Assembly: GCF_039680535.1 (NCBI RefSeq)
Contig: NZ_JBDKSS010000022.1
Location: 84,122 to 148,121, forward strand
DNA from: Parvibaculum sp039680535
GTDB lineage: Bacteria; Pseudomonadota; Alphaproteobacteria; Parvibaculales; Parvibaculaceae
DNA length: 64,000 nucleotides
Direction of reading: 5' to 3'
Shown: positions 35,906 through 43,920 of the stretch, piece by piece
How positions within the stretch are numbered: the stretch's first letter is position 1
How the letters are laid out: every line of letters begins with the position of its first letter
Translations under genes and position numbers: made by a program
The notes under the pieces: generated by a model
What the model was told of the DNA's origin: nothing
Seen by the model: only the letters and a program-made list of their open reading frames with translations
Database searches by the model: none

Positions 35906-36370
35906 ATGACCGAAAACGACAAGTATCGTCCGAACCTGGCCGACGAAGCAGCGCCCCCTATGCCCGGAAACGAAGCGGGCTTCACATTGCTTGAGCTTCT
36001 CGTCGTTCTTGTAATTCTGGTTCTGCTGGCCACGCTGATCACGCCGCGGATCATCGGTTACATAGGCGACTCGCGCTCGAAGGCCGCGAAGGTGCAGATT
36101 GAATCTCTCAGCACCTCTCTCGACCTTTATGCCGTCGATACCGGCGTCTATCCCACGACCGCGCAGGGGCTTGCCGCGATCGTGAAGAAGCCATCCGGCG
36201 TGGCCAACTGGCGTGGGCCCTACATCAACAAGGCGGACATTCCGCTCGACCCATGGGGCCATGCCTATCGCTATCGCGCGCCGGGCCGCAAGGGAGCCTT
36301 CGATATCTTTTCCTATGGACGCGACGACAAGCCGGGTGGTCAGGGTGAGGATGCGGACGTCACCAACTGA
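35906..36370 (+). CDS. gspG: Major pseudopilin GspG
   Basis: Major pseudopilin forming the type II secretion piston. The prepilin signal G-FTLLELLVVL has Glu at +5, and the mature part keeps the GspG calcium-loop region (DPWGHAYRYRAPG). From ATG 35906 the leader is 25 residues, long for a class that normally has 5-10; an ATG at 35960 would give a seven-residue leader and may be the true start. Total 154 residues from the first start. It starts one base after gspF and overlaps gspH. Confidence 0.92.
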   Translation: MTENDKYRPNLADEAAPPMPGNEAGFTLLELLVVLVILVLLATLITPRIIGYIGDSRSKAAKVQIESLSTSLDLYAVDTGVYPTTAQGLAAIVKKPSGVANWRGPYINKADIPLDPWGHAYRYRAPGRKGAFDIFSYGRDDKPGGQGEDADVTN

Positions 36371-36830
36371 CCATGTGCATACGGACGAATGGGAGGGTGG
36401 CTTCACGCTTCTGGAGCTGCTCGTCGTTCTGTCCATTCTCGTTCTCATCGCGTCGATCACGGTTCTGAAGTTCCAACCTCGCAGCGAAGACGAGATTGCG
36501 GCGTCGGCGCTGCAGGAAAGCGTCAACATTCTGCGCGAGACACGGGCGAAGGCACTGGCTGCACGGACCGATCAAGCGGTTTATGTCGATCTGCAGAAGC
36601 GGAAGCTGAGCAGCACAGCAACGCGCCAATCGGTGACGTTTCCTACCGGCGACACATTCGTCCTCGGTGTCGCCGACGCGGCAAGCTACCGACGTGGCAT
36701 ATCCATGGTCCGCTTCTTTCCGAACGGCGGCTCAAGCGGGGGCGCGATTTATCTGAGATATGGCGATCACGAGAGACGGCTGCGCGTGGCCTGGCTGACG
36801 GGAAGGGTAACGCTCGATGCCGTTAGATGA
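36351..36830 (+). CDS. gspH: Minor pseudopilin GspH
   Basis: Minor pseudopilin with prepilin site G-FTLLELLVVLSI (Glu +5), then a globular part typical of GspH (about 159 residues). The start ATG 36351 lies 20 bases inside gspG; GTG 36375 would shorten the leader to nine residues. Identified as H by its place between G and I and by its size. Confidence 0.85.
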   Translation: MRTSPTDHVHTDEWEGGFTLLELLVVLSILVLIASITVLKFQPRSEDEIAASALQESVNILRETRAKALAARTDQAVYVDLQKRKLSSTATRQSVTFPTGDTFVLGVADAASYRRGISMVRFFPNGGSSGGAIYLRYGDHERRLRVAWLTGRVTLDAVR

Positions 36831-37209
36831 GGAGGCGCTTTCGTCGTCCGGATTCACGCTGGTCGAGGCGCTGTGCGCGCTCGCGGTGCTCGCCCTCGGC
36901 ATGGTGTCGTTGCTGCAGGCGGTCGGAAATGCCGAACGCGGCAGCGCCAGGCTTACGAATGATTTCCAGCAGCGCATCATCGCGCGCTCGCTTCTTGCAG
37001 ACGAGAGGTACGTGACACGGCCTTTGCCCGGAGTGACGAGCGGGCGCCTCGGCGCCTATCGGTGGCGCATCACGACGACGCTGGCAAGCGAGGCCTGGGC
37101 CAAGGGTGCGCCGCGCGATCCCTGGCGGCTTTACGAGATTCAATACGTCATTGAGGGACCGCGCGGCGCGATGACCTTTCGTTCATTGAAATTGGGATCC
37201 GCGCAATGA
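36817..37209 (+). CDS. gspI: Minor pseudopilin GspI
   Basis: 130-residue minor pseudopilin; prepilin site G-FTLVEALCAL with Glu +5, and the family feature of an E-A-L after the cleavage site. GspI, J and K form the quasi-helical tip of the pseudopilus. It overlaps gspH by 14 bases and gspJ by 4 bases. Confidence 0.88.
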   Translation: MPLDEEALSSSGFTLVEALCALAVLALGMVSLLQAVGNAERGSARLTNDFQQRIIARSLLADERYVTRPLPGVTSGRLGAYRWRITTTLASEAWAKGAPRDPWRLYEIQYVIEGPRGAMTFRSLKLGSAQ

Positions 37210-37910
37210 CGGCGAAGGAACGCAACGGGGCGTTCGGAGGCGGTTCGGCCGGCTTTACGCTTGTCGAGTTGATGGTCTATCTCGCCGTCTCGGCCGTGGT
37301 GGTGACCGGACTCGCGGTGAGCGCACGCGTGGTCAGAGCCGGGGCGCGTAGTTCGGCGTCGGCGCTCGATCGATTGGAGATGCTCGACCTCGGATTTCAG
37401 GCGGCGGCCGACGATCTGGCACGCATCGAGCGAGTAACCGTGGGGCGGAGCGTTGCACCAGCCTACCTCTTCGCTGGTGGTCCCAGATCGCTTGCCTATG
37501 TCATCGTCCAGCGTCCTTACCCCGTTTCGTCCGATATGGAGTTCGTCCGTCTGTCCGTCGTCGCGACGGCGGCGGGGCAGGCTCTGGTGAGGGATCGTGC
37601 ACCGTTTCAGGAGGGGCGAGGGGATTTTGTCAACGCTGCGTGGGGCGGCAGAACCACGCTCATCGAGGGTTCTTTTGCCATCGCATTTTCCTATCGCGAT
37701 GCTGCCCAGGCGAACTGGACCGACGCATGGGATTATCGGGACCGCCTTCCCGGTCAGATCCGTATCTCACTCACGGAACCGAAGACCGGAAAGGCTCTCG
37801 TCGCTCCGTTGACGGCCAGCTTGATGATCGATGCGGAGCCGGCCTGCGTCGATCTCTCGGATGCCTATTGCTCATTGCGCGGCCGGGGTCGTCTTGGAGC
37901 GTCCCCATGA
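37206..37910 (+). CDS. gspJ: Minor pseudopilin GspJ
   Basis: 234-residue minor pseudopilin; prepilin site G-FTLVELMVYL with Glu +5, and a large C-terminal beta domain as in GspJ. The leader is 16 residues. The start ATGA overlaps the gspI stop, and its own stop overlaps gspK by the same four-base arrangement. Confidence 0.88.
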   Translation: MTAKERNGAFGGGSAGFTLVELMVYLAVSAVVVTGLAVSARVVRAGARSSASALDRLEMLDLGFQAAADDLARIERVTVGRSVAPAYLFAGGPRSLAYVIVQRPYPVSSDMEFVRLSVVATAAGQALVRDRAPFQEGRGDFVNAAWGGRTTLIEGSFAIAFSYRDAAQANWTDAWDYRDRLPGQIRISLTEPKTGKALVAPLTASLMIDAEPACVDLSDAYCSLRGRGRLGASP

Positions 37911-38767
37911 CCCGGCAAGATGGCGTCATCCTGATTGTCGTTCTGCTCGCGGTCGCGGCACTGTCGGTGGTCGTCGTCCTTGCGATGTCGAGCGTGCATC
38001 AGGGAGCATTATTGTCCCGATCCTCCAGATCGGAGTTTCTGACCGGGCGCATGGCCCGGAGCGCCGTCGAGATTACTGCGGCTAGATTGCTGACGACCGC
38101 CCCCGCCGCACGCTGGCGCGCGGATGGCAGCATAAGGCGTATCGATTTTGACGGAGAGGCGGTTTCCATCCGCGTCACCGATGCGACGGCACTTCTCGAT
38201 GTAAATCGCGCCGATATCGAGATAATCCGCAGGGTTCTGCTGAGCCTGACAGACGACCGCGCGGAAGCAGACGCGATCGCGCGACGCATTGACGAATGGC
38301 GCGGCATGCTTGTGCCCACGAAGGAGTCGAACAGCGCCGCTGTCGGCTTCAACAACACCGGCACGAAGAACCTCAACCCGGAGCATCCGTTCCGCACCGT
38401 CAATCAGCTCGCGGGTCTTTTTGCCGATGATATGCCGCTCTTCGAACGCGCGCTGCCCTTGTTGACCATATATGGGGGCGGTGACGGGCGTCTGAACCCG
38501 TGGATATCGCCACCTGCGCTTCTCGGCGCGATACCCGATATTTCACCGCTCGAGGTCGATGTGCTTTTGAAGGCGCGAAATAGGGACGGCTGGAACGATG
38601 CCGACGCGGCCGCGATATTGAAAAAATATGCGCGCTGGATGTCAGCGTCGATGAGTGGAATTTATGTCGTCGACATGGCCGACAGAACGCCCATGCGCCG
38701 CGTCGCCACGATCATCCTGCAGGACGATATGCAGAAGCCATTCAACATTCTCTCCTGGAGCTGGTGA
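37907..38767 (+). CDS. gspK: Minor pseudopilin GspK
   Basis: 286-residue tip pseudopilin. The prepilin motif G-VILIVVLLAVAALS lacks Glu at +5, which is normal only for GspK, and the large insert with a helical SAM-like domain (LLDVNRADIEIIRRVLL, and the later PEHPFRTVNQL region) is present. ATG 37907 overlaps the gspJ stop; the frame is open to 37640, but the upstream part lies inside gspJ. Confidence 0.92.
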   Translation: MTRQDGVILIVVLLAVAALSVVVVLAMSSVHQGALLSRSSRSEFLTGRMARSAVEITAARLLTTAPAARWRADGSIRRIDFDGEAVSIRVTDATALLDVNRADIEIIRRVLLSLTDDRAEADAIARRIDEWRGMLVPTKESNSAAVGFNNTGTKNLNPEHPFRTVNQLAGLFADDMPLFERALPLLTIYGGGDGRLNPWISPPALLGAIPDISPLEVDVLLKARNRDGWNDADAAAILKKYARWMSASMSGIYVVDMADRTPMRRVATIILQDDMQKPFNILSWSW

Positions 38768-38771
38768 GCAC

Positions 38772-39839
38772 ATGGATATGAGTCCCATGTCGGACATTCG
38801 CGACAAGCTAAGGCAACGAGCCGCCGATGTCTCTGCGCGTGCTCGGGAATATTATTTTCAATCTCTGGTGCCGGAGTTGATGCGGTTGCGGGGCGATACC
38901 GCGCAGTGGCATCTGATGGTGATGGTGGGTGCGACTGCTACGGAGGTCTTCTCTATCGAAGGTCAAAGACGGCGAAAATTGTTGTCGGTGCCGGGCGCGC
39001 TCGAGTTCGCCGCATTCGACGCGCTCAGCGAAGCCATCGCGCGGGAGGTGTCGCCGCCCGCTTCGACTACGCTTCGCTTCCGGTCGGAATGCGCGGTCGT
39101 CGCCGAGCTGACCCTGCCGACCGACAATCGGGATTACATCGCGGCGATCATTCGCAACAAGATTGATCGGCTGGGGCCGTGGCCCGCTTCGCAGGCTCTG
39201 TTCGGATATTCGGCCTTGCCGCGCGAAGGCGGCCAGGCGGTCGTTCGGGTCGCTATCCTCGGGCGGGAGGCGGTTGAAGCCATGACCGCCCGCCTCGGCG
39301 CGGCCGGAATCGTTCCCGACCGGATCGATGTCGACGACGGCGAAGAACAGATCGTGTTGAGCGAAACCCTACCGGCGCGTGCGCGGGCCATCGGCCGGAA
39401 GCTCTTCGTCGCTTATGCGGCGACGGTGGGTGCGCTTTCAACTGCCGCGCTCGTCCTTTTCGGCGTCAGCCTCGCGATGTCGGCGAAGGTGGAGGATGGC
39501 CGTCATCGACTTGGATTGGACGGCAGTGCTTCCATTGCGGACGGAAGTGGAGAAGGCCTGCGTGCCCGCAAGGAGAGCGAGCCGCCGGTCATTGCCGTCC
39601 TGAATGAAGTCAGTCGTCTCCTGCCTGCCGATTCATGGGCGAGCGAATTGCGGATCGAAAGAAGCGGCATCACGCTGACCGGCAAGACCAGGAATGGGCC
39701 CGGTGTCGTGATGGCGCTACAGACCTCGAAACTGCTCGACAATGTGCGGTTTGCCGCGCCGACGGTTCACGCTCAGGATGAGCAGGTCGCGGAATTTTCG
39801 GTGACTGCGTCAATACGCGGCGTTGAGGGGCGGCCATGA
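38772..39839 (+). CDS. gspL: Type II secretion protein GspL (PilN-like)
   Basis: Bitopic inner-membrane protein linking GspE to GspM. 355 residues: cytoplasmic actin-like part (to about 210), one helix (about 215-235, AATVGALSTAALVLFGVSL), then a small periplasmic ferredoxin-like domain. The cytoplasmic part is shorter than in enterobacterial GspL. ATG 38772 was chosen five bases after gspK; it is identified partly from position. Confidence 0.8.
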   Translation: MDMSPMSDIRDKLRQRAADVSARAREYYFQSLVPELMRLRGDTAQWHLMVMVGATATEVFSIEGQRRRKLLSVPGALEFAAFDALSEAIAREVSPPASTTLRFRSECAVVAELTLPTDNRDYIAAIIRNKIDRLGPWPASQALFGYSALPREGGQAVVRVAILGREAVEAMTARLGAAGIVPDRIDVDDGEEQIVLSETLPARARAIGRKLFVAYAATVGALSTAALVLFGVSLAMSAKVEDGRHRLGLDGSASIADGSGEGLRARKESEPPVIAVLNEVSRLLPADSWASELRIERSGITLTGKTRNGPGVVMALQTSKLLDNVRFAAPTVHAQDEQVAEFSVTASIRGVEGRP

Positions 39840-40372
39840 TGCGGAAGCAATTGGACATCTCCGTTCCGTCACTGGCGACGCTGCTTTTCGCGGGAGCGCT
39901 CGTTGTCGGGCTGGTTGCTGCCGTAACCGTCCTGACAGCGCGCGTCGTGTCGCTTGGGGCGGAAGTGCATCAGCAGTCGACGCTGTTGGCGGCGGCGGGC
40001 GGCAGGGGCGATGCCGCGCAAGCGCGTGCCTCCGCGCAGGACGCCGCAATGCGTATCGACGCGCCAAATGAAGGGCTTGCGGCGGCCCAGTTCGAAACGC
40101 GTCTTTCCGACATTCTGACGCGGGGCGGCCTCAATCTGAAAAGTATCGAGGTTCTGAGCGAAGGCGGGGAGGCGGCGCCGGACTCTCTGTCTGTCAAGGT
40201 CGAGGCGTCAGGCAGCCTGCTCGGGGTTCGCGAGGCGCTTCTGGCCATTGAAGGTGGAACGCCCTATTTCTTCGTCACTGAAGCAGATTTTGCGCCCGAG
40301 AGTGAAAGCGGCGACAAGGTGACGCTGCATCTCGTCGTGGAAGCGTTTATGACCGGGAGGTCCGAGCCATGA
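39836..40372 (+). CDS. gspM: Type II secretion protein GspM
   Basis: 178-residue bitopic protein with a short cytoplasmic N-terminus, one helix (about 13-36), a coiled segment and a periplasmic ferredoxin-like fold, which fits GspM. It overlaps gspL by four bases and the next gene by four bases. Assignment relies on topology, size and order more than on sequence motifs. Confidence 0.75.
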   Translation: MMRKQLDISVPSLATLLFAGALVVGLVAAVTVLTARVVSLGAEVHQQSTLLAAAGGRGDAAQARASAQDAAMRIDAPNEGLAAAQFETRLSDILTRGGLNLKSIEVLSEGGEAAPDSLSVKVEASGSLLGVREALLAIEGGTPYFFVTEADFAPESESGDKVTLHLVVEAFMTGRSEP

Positions 40373-40992
40373 AGTTCGACAGACCGACCGTTCTTGTGCT
40401 GGTTGCGACGCTTCTCACTGGCCTGGTGGTGGTGGACCGGCTCTACACGTCAGATGACGCTCCCCTTCGTCCTGAACGGCAGGCAAAGAGTCCGGCCCAG
40501 AATGTTCCTGCCGTGCAGGAGACAGACAGGGTTGAGGCGCGTTCGGCTATTCTGCCGCCAAGAAAGGCCGACGACTTCCCCGATATTGTAGCCCGGCCCC
40601 TGTTCAGCCCGGATCGGCGTCCGGCGGCTGTAACAAACGATGTGACTGAGGCGACGACGCTTGGCACCTCCGCGTCGATGGACGGCTTCGATCTCGTCGG
40701 GCTTGCGACTGCGCCGAACGGTGCGAGATATGCGATGCTTCGGCGCAAGAATCCCGACGAAGTAATCTCGGTCAGTCAGGGCAAGGCGATCGACGGATGG
40801 ACGTTGCGCGACGTCAGCGCGCGCGGCGCGGTGTTCGAGAAGGGTGGTGTGGTCACGACGTTGAACATGGCGCGGGCAGGCGACGTCACAGGCGCGGCTA
40901 CGCCGCCCGGAGCCGAGCCGAAGGACATGCCGCTACGGGCCATCATCCCGACCGACAGCATGCTGGGAGTCGGGAACAGACTGCAGAAATGA
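40369..40992 (+). CDS. gspC: GspC-like inner-membrane protein
   Basis: 207 residues: a single N-terminal helix (about 7-24), a proline-rich linker, and a small beta domain with PLFSPDRRPA and FDLVGLATAPNGARYAMLRR, which resembles the HR domain of GspC that contacts the secretin GspD. The C-terminal PDZ domain of classical GspC is missing, so GspN/C-like is the careful name. It is the last gene of the plus-strand run and converges with gspD. Confidence 0.65.
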   Translation: MKFDRPTVLVLVATLLTGLVVVDRLYTSDDAPLRPERQAKSPAQNVPAVQETDRVEARSAILPPRKADDFPDIVARPLFSPDRRPAAVTNDVTEATTLGTSASMDGFDLVGLATAPNGARYAMLRRKNPDEVISVSQGKAIDGWTLRDVSARGAVFEKGGVVTTLNMARAGDVTGAATPPGAEPKDMPLRAIIPTDSMLGVGNRLQK

Positions 40993-41006
40993 GGCTCGCG
41001 GCCGGC

Positions 41007-43160
41007 TCAGTTCAGGAGCTTGAGCCTGCTGCGTACCTCTTCGGAGGCGCGGCTGGCCTCGACCGCATCGCGCATGACACGCGGCGTAATGAAGACGACG
41101 AGCTCTCTGCGCATTCCATTTATCTCAGTGTTACCGAAAAGATCGCCGATCAACGGTATCCTGTTGACGATCGGAATGGAGTTCTTGTCGTTCGACTGGG
41201 ATGACGAAATGAGGCCGCCAAGAATAACGGTCTGCTTGCTGTAGACCGCAATGGTGCTGTTGATGCTGCGGCTCGAAATGGTCGGCGTGAGCGTAGTCTG
41301 CGTCGAATCCGCGGACGGCAATACCGACGATAGTTCCTGCGCGACGTCCATTGTCACGAGGTCGGTCTCGCTCACGCGCGGGTTCACGCGCAGAATGACG
41401 CCGGCATCGCGGTATTCGATGGAATTGACGATGGGAGCGCCTGCGGTCTGTGTGCTGATGGCCTGCTGCGTCGTTACGGGCACCTGATCGGCGACCTTGA
41501 TCGTCGCGGGCTGATTGTCGAGCGTCACAACCGAGGGAGACGAGACGACCTTGACGTTGGTGACGGCGGAAAGCGCGTCGAGCACCATCTTGGGATTGTC
41601 GGTGCCGCCGAGGATGATATTGAGTCCTGGAAGAACGGTCTTCAGCGGCACATGCGTGGCGTTGATGGCGGCGAACTTTCCATGCTCCAGATAGGCCTCG
41701 ACTCCGTAGCGCAGGTCGTCGTTCAGCGTTACCTCGGCGATGATCACGTTGATGAGCACCTGCACCGACGGCTTGTCGATCTGTTGCAGCAGGCTGAAAA
41801 TCTGCTTGTAGGTCCGCGACGGCGCGCGGATCAGCAGGCTGTTCGTGTTGGTGTTGGCAGTGATGCGCACATCTTCCCCGAGCGAAACGCTCTCGGAAGT
41901 CGCGGCGCTTTCATTCGCCTGCGTGGCTGGGGGCGTCTGCCCCTCGGCCATCGGCGATGTCTGCTCGCTCCCGTCGGCTGCGGGCAGAGGTTCGCCCTGA
42001 ACGGGGGCGGGCGCTGGTGCGGCATTTGCCGTCGGCGCGCCCGTTGATCCGCTCTGTCCGAAGACCTCGTTCAGAGTTTTTGCGAGCGCGCTCGCCTTGG
42101 TGTTTTGCGCGCGATAGACGTAAAACCCGGTTCCTTCCTCGGTCTCCTGATCGAGGCGGTCGATCCATGTGAGCGCCTCGCGCACTTGCGTCTTGTCCGG
42201 CGCAAGGACGAGGACGGCATTCATGCGCTCCAGAGGTTCGAAGCGCGCGGCGCTTTCGAAGTCCCCATCGACCTGCATGACACGTTTCAGCTTTGAGATC
42301 ATTTCAGCGGGGGAACTGTTCTGAAGCGTTGCGATGGCGGCGGATTGGTTCCGCATCGTGTCGACGTCGAAAGATTCTGCAATTCCGATAAGCGCTTGCC
42401 GCTCCTGCGCGGTTCCTCTGAGGAGCAGAAGATTTCCCTGGCTGGACGCGCGGACGAGGCCGCTTCGCGCGATGAAGCCATCGAGCAGCTCCATCATCTT
42501 GGCGGCCTTCACATGGCGGAGGGGAAGCACGGTGACGCCATAGCCGGGCGGCACGTCGGTTCCGGCCTGAGCAAAGTCGACATTGCCGCTTGCGCCGCCT
42601 TCCGCCGCGACAGAGCGGGGAACAACCTTGTACTGCTTGCCATCGAAAAGGAGCGATGCATCGTTCATCTGCAACGCCGCTTCGAGAACCTTGAGCAGCT
42701 CCTGCTTCGTCACAGGTTGGCTGGTCGAGAGCGTGATCGTTCCCTGCACCTTCGGATCGATGACGTAGGAGACTTTCAGAACATCTCCGAGGATCATCCG
42801 GACCGCACCCGGCAGGCTCGCATTGTCGAGATTGACGTTGAAGCCCTCGCCGGCAGGAGAAATACCATCCGGCGATGATCCCGCGGACTGATCCTGCTCG
42901 GCCTGCTGCGTCGGCTGCGCCGGTAGACCCGGGGTGCCGCCGGCGGACGAGGTGCTGAAGAACTGACGTGATGCGCCACGCGTCTGTGGCGTCTTCACGT
43001 CGGTCGGGGTGGGCTCGCGCGGGCTGAGATCGAGCGCGCGTAGGTCGGGCCCGGCGCCCGCAGTCGGCGGCGTACATCCCGATAATGGGGCTGCCAGAAG
43101 CGCGACGGCGAGGATGCCTTGCAGCGCTGTGAATACGGGGCGATTTGCAATCCGCGACAT
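41007..43160 (-). CDS. gspD: Type II secretin GspD, lipoprotein-type
   Basis: Outer-membrane channel of the type II system. From ATG 43160 it has a lipoprotein signal ending LAAPLSGC, then N0 (FNVNLDNASLPGAV), N1, N2 and N3 ring domains (the N3 loop is expanded by an Ala/Pro/Glu-rich insert about residues 390-445), and the secretin core with VPVTTQQ, the SSTDSTQTT-like repeats and the C-terminal VFITPRVM. 717 residues. A start at 43223 is in frame but masks the lipobox. Unlike standard operons it is on the opposite strand, tail to tail with gspC. Confidence 0.92.
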   Translation of the reverse strand: MSRIANRPVFTALQGILAVALLAAPLSGCTPPTAGAGPDLRALDLSPREPTPTDVKTPQTRGASRQFFSTSSAGGTPGLPAQPTQQAEQDQSAGSSPDGISPAGEGFNVNLDNASLPGAVRMILGDVLKVSYVIDPKVQGTITLSTSQPVTKQELLKVLEAALQMNDASLLFDGKQYKVVPRSVAAEGGASGNVDFAQAGTDVPPGYGVTVLPLRHVKAAKMMELLDGFIARSGLVRASSQGNLLLLRGTAQERQALIGIAESFDVDTMRNQSAAIATLQNSSPAEMISKLKRVMQVDGDFESAARFEPLERMNAVLVLAPDKTQVREALTWIDRLDQETEEGTGFYVYRAQNTKASALAKTLNEVFGQSGSTGAPTANAAPAPAPVQGEPLPAADGSEQTSPMAEGQTPPATQANESAATSESVSLGEDVRITANTNTNSLLIRAPSRTYKQIFSLLQQIDKPSVQVLINVIIAEVTLNDDLRYGVEAYLEHGKFAAINATHVPLKTVLPGLNIILGGTDNPKMVLDALSAVTNVKVVSSPSVVTLDNQPATIKVADQVPVTTQQAISTQTAGAPIVNSIEYRDAGVILRVNPRVSETDLVTMDVAQELSSVLPSADSTQTTLTPTISSRSINSTIAVYSKQTVILGGLISSSQSNDKNSIPIVNRIPLIGDLFGNTEINGMRRELVVFITPRVMRDAVEASRASEEVRSRLKLLN

Positions 43161-43294
43161 CTTGGGGCCGTCGTCCTCGATATTAAGCAGGTTCAGCACT
43201 GAAACTTCATTCTCGTATAACATGAGCCGCAGTTGCGCTTCGACAGCATAAGACGCCGTCGGCTCGTACAGGTGGAGCGAGGGGACAACGGGCC

Positions 43295-43882
43295 ATGTTC
43301 AATATCAAAGACGGCGTTCTGGCTTCCGTGGCTGCGATTGCCGCAGGGTTCGCAGCAATTGCCGGCGGTCTGCCGCCCCTCGTCGTGATGAGTGCCGTCT
43401 ATCTTGCGGCGACCATGACGCTCATCACGCTGGTCGATCTGCGAAGGCTTCTCATTCCCGATATTGCGTCGCTGCCGGCGATACCGCTCGGCCTCATTGC
43501 GGCGTCGCTGGCGCAGGGCGTGGATACCTTCTCCGTTCCGACGGAAAACTGGCTCGGTGCCGTCGCCGGTCCGGCATTTCTCTATGCGGTCAATTTCTTC
43601 TACCGGAAGGTGCGCCGACGCGATGGCCTCGGCATGGGCGACGTGAAGCTGATCGCCGCGACGGGTGCATGGGCCGGCGCAAGCCTGCTGCCATATGTAT
43701 TGCTGCTGGCATGCTTCGCCGCGCTGATTGCCGTCGCACTTCTCTATTGGAGGAAAAGGGGCACGCAGGCCATTGGCCTGACGACCCCCATTCCGTTCGG
43801 CGCCTTTCTGGCTCCAGCGACGTTCGTTGTCTGGATGGCCGCGCAGTGGAGCATTGCAGAAGGCTGGAATCCTTCCTTCTGA
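43295..43882 (+). CDS. gspO: Prepilin peptidase, short (A24 family)
   Basis: Membrane aspartyl protease that cleaves the pseudopilin leaders. 195 residues with about six helices; catalytic Asp in ITLVDLRRLLIPD and in GLGMGDVKL (GxGD). The N-terminal methyltransferase domain and its zinc cysteines found in PilD/GspO are absent, as in CpaA/TadV enzymes. It is divergent from gspD (134 bases between), which supports a role in this secretion system. Confidence 0.85.
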   Translation: MFNIKDGVLASVAAIAAGFAAIAGGLPPLVVMSAVYLAATMTLITLVDLRRLLIPDIASLPAIPLGLIAASLAQGVDTFSVPTENWLGAVAGPAFLYAVNFFYRKVRRRDGLGMGDVKLIAATGAWAGASLLPYVLLLACFAALIAVALLYWRKRGTQAIGLTTPIPFGAFLAPATFVVWMAAQWSIAEGWNPSF

Positions 43883-43920
43883 ATGCCCCACATGCACGGA
43901 GGTGCCGTTAGCAGATATCA

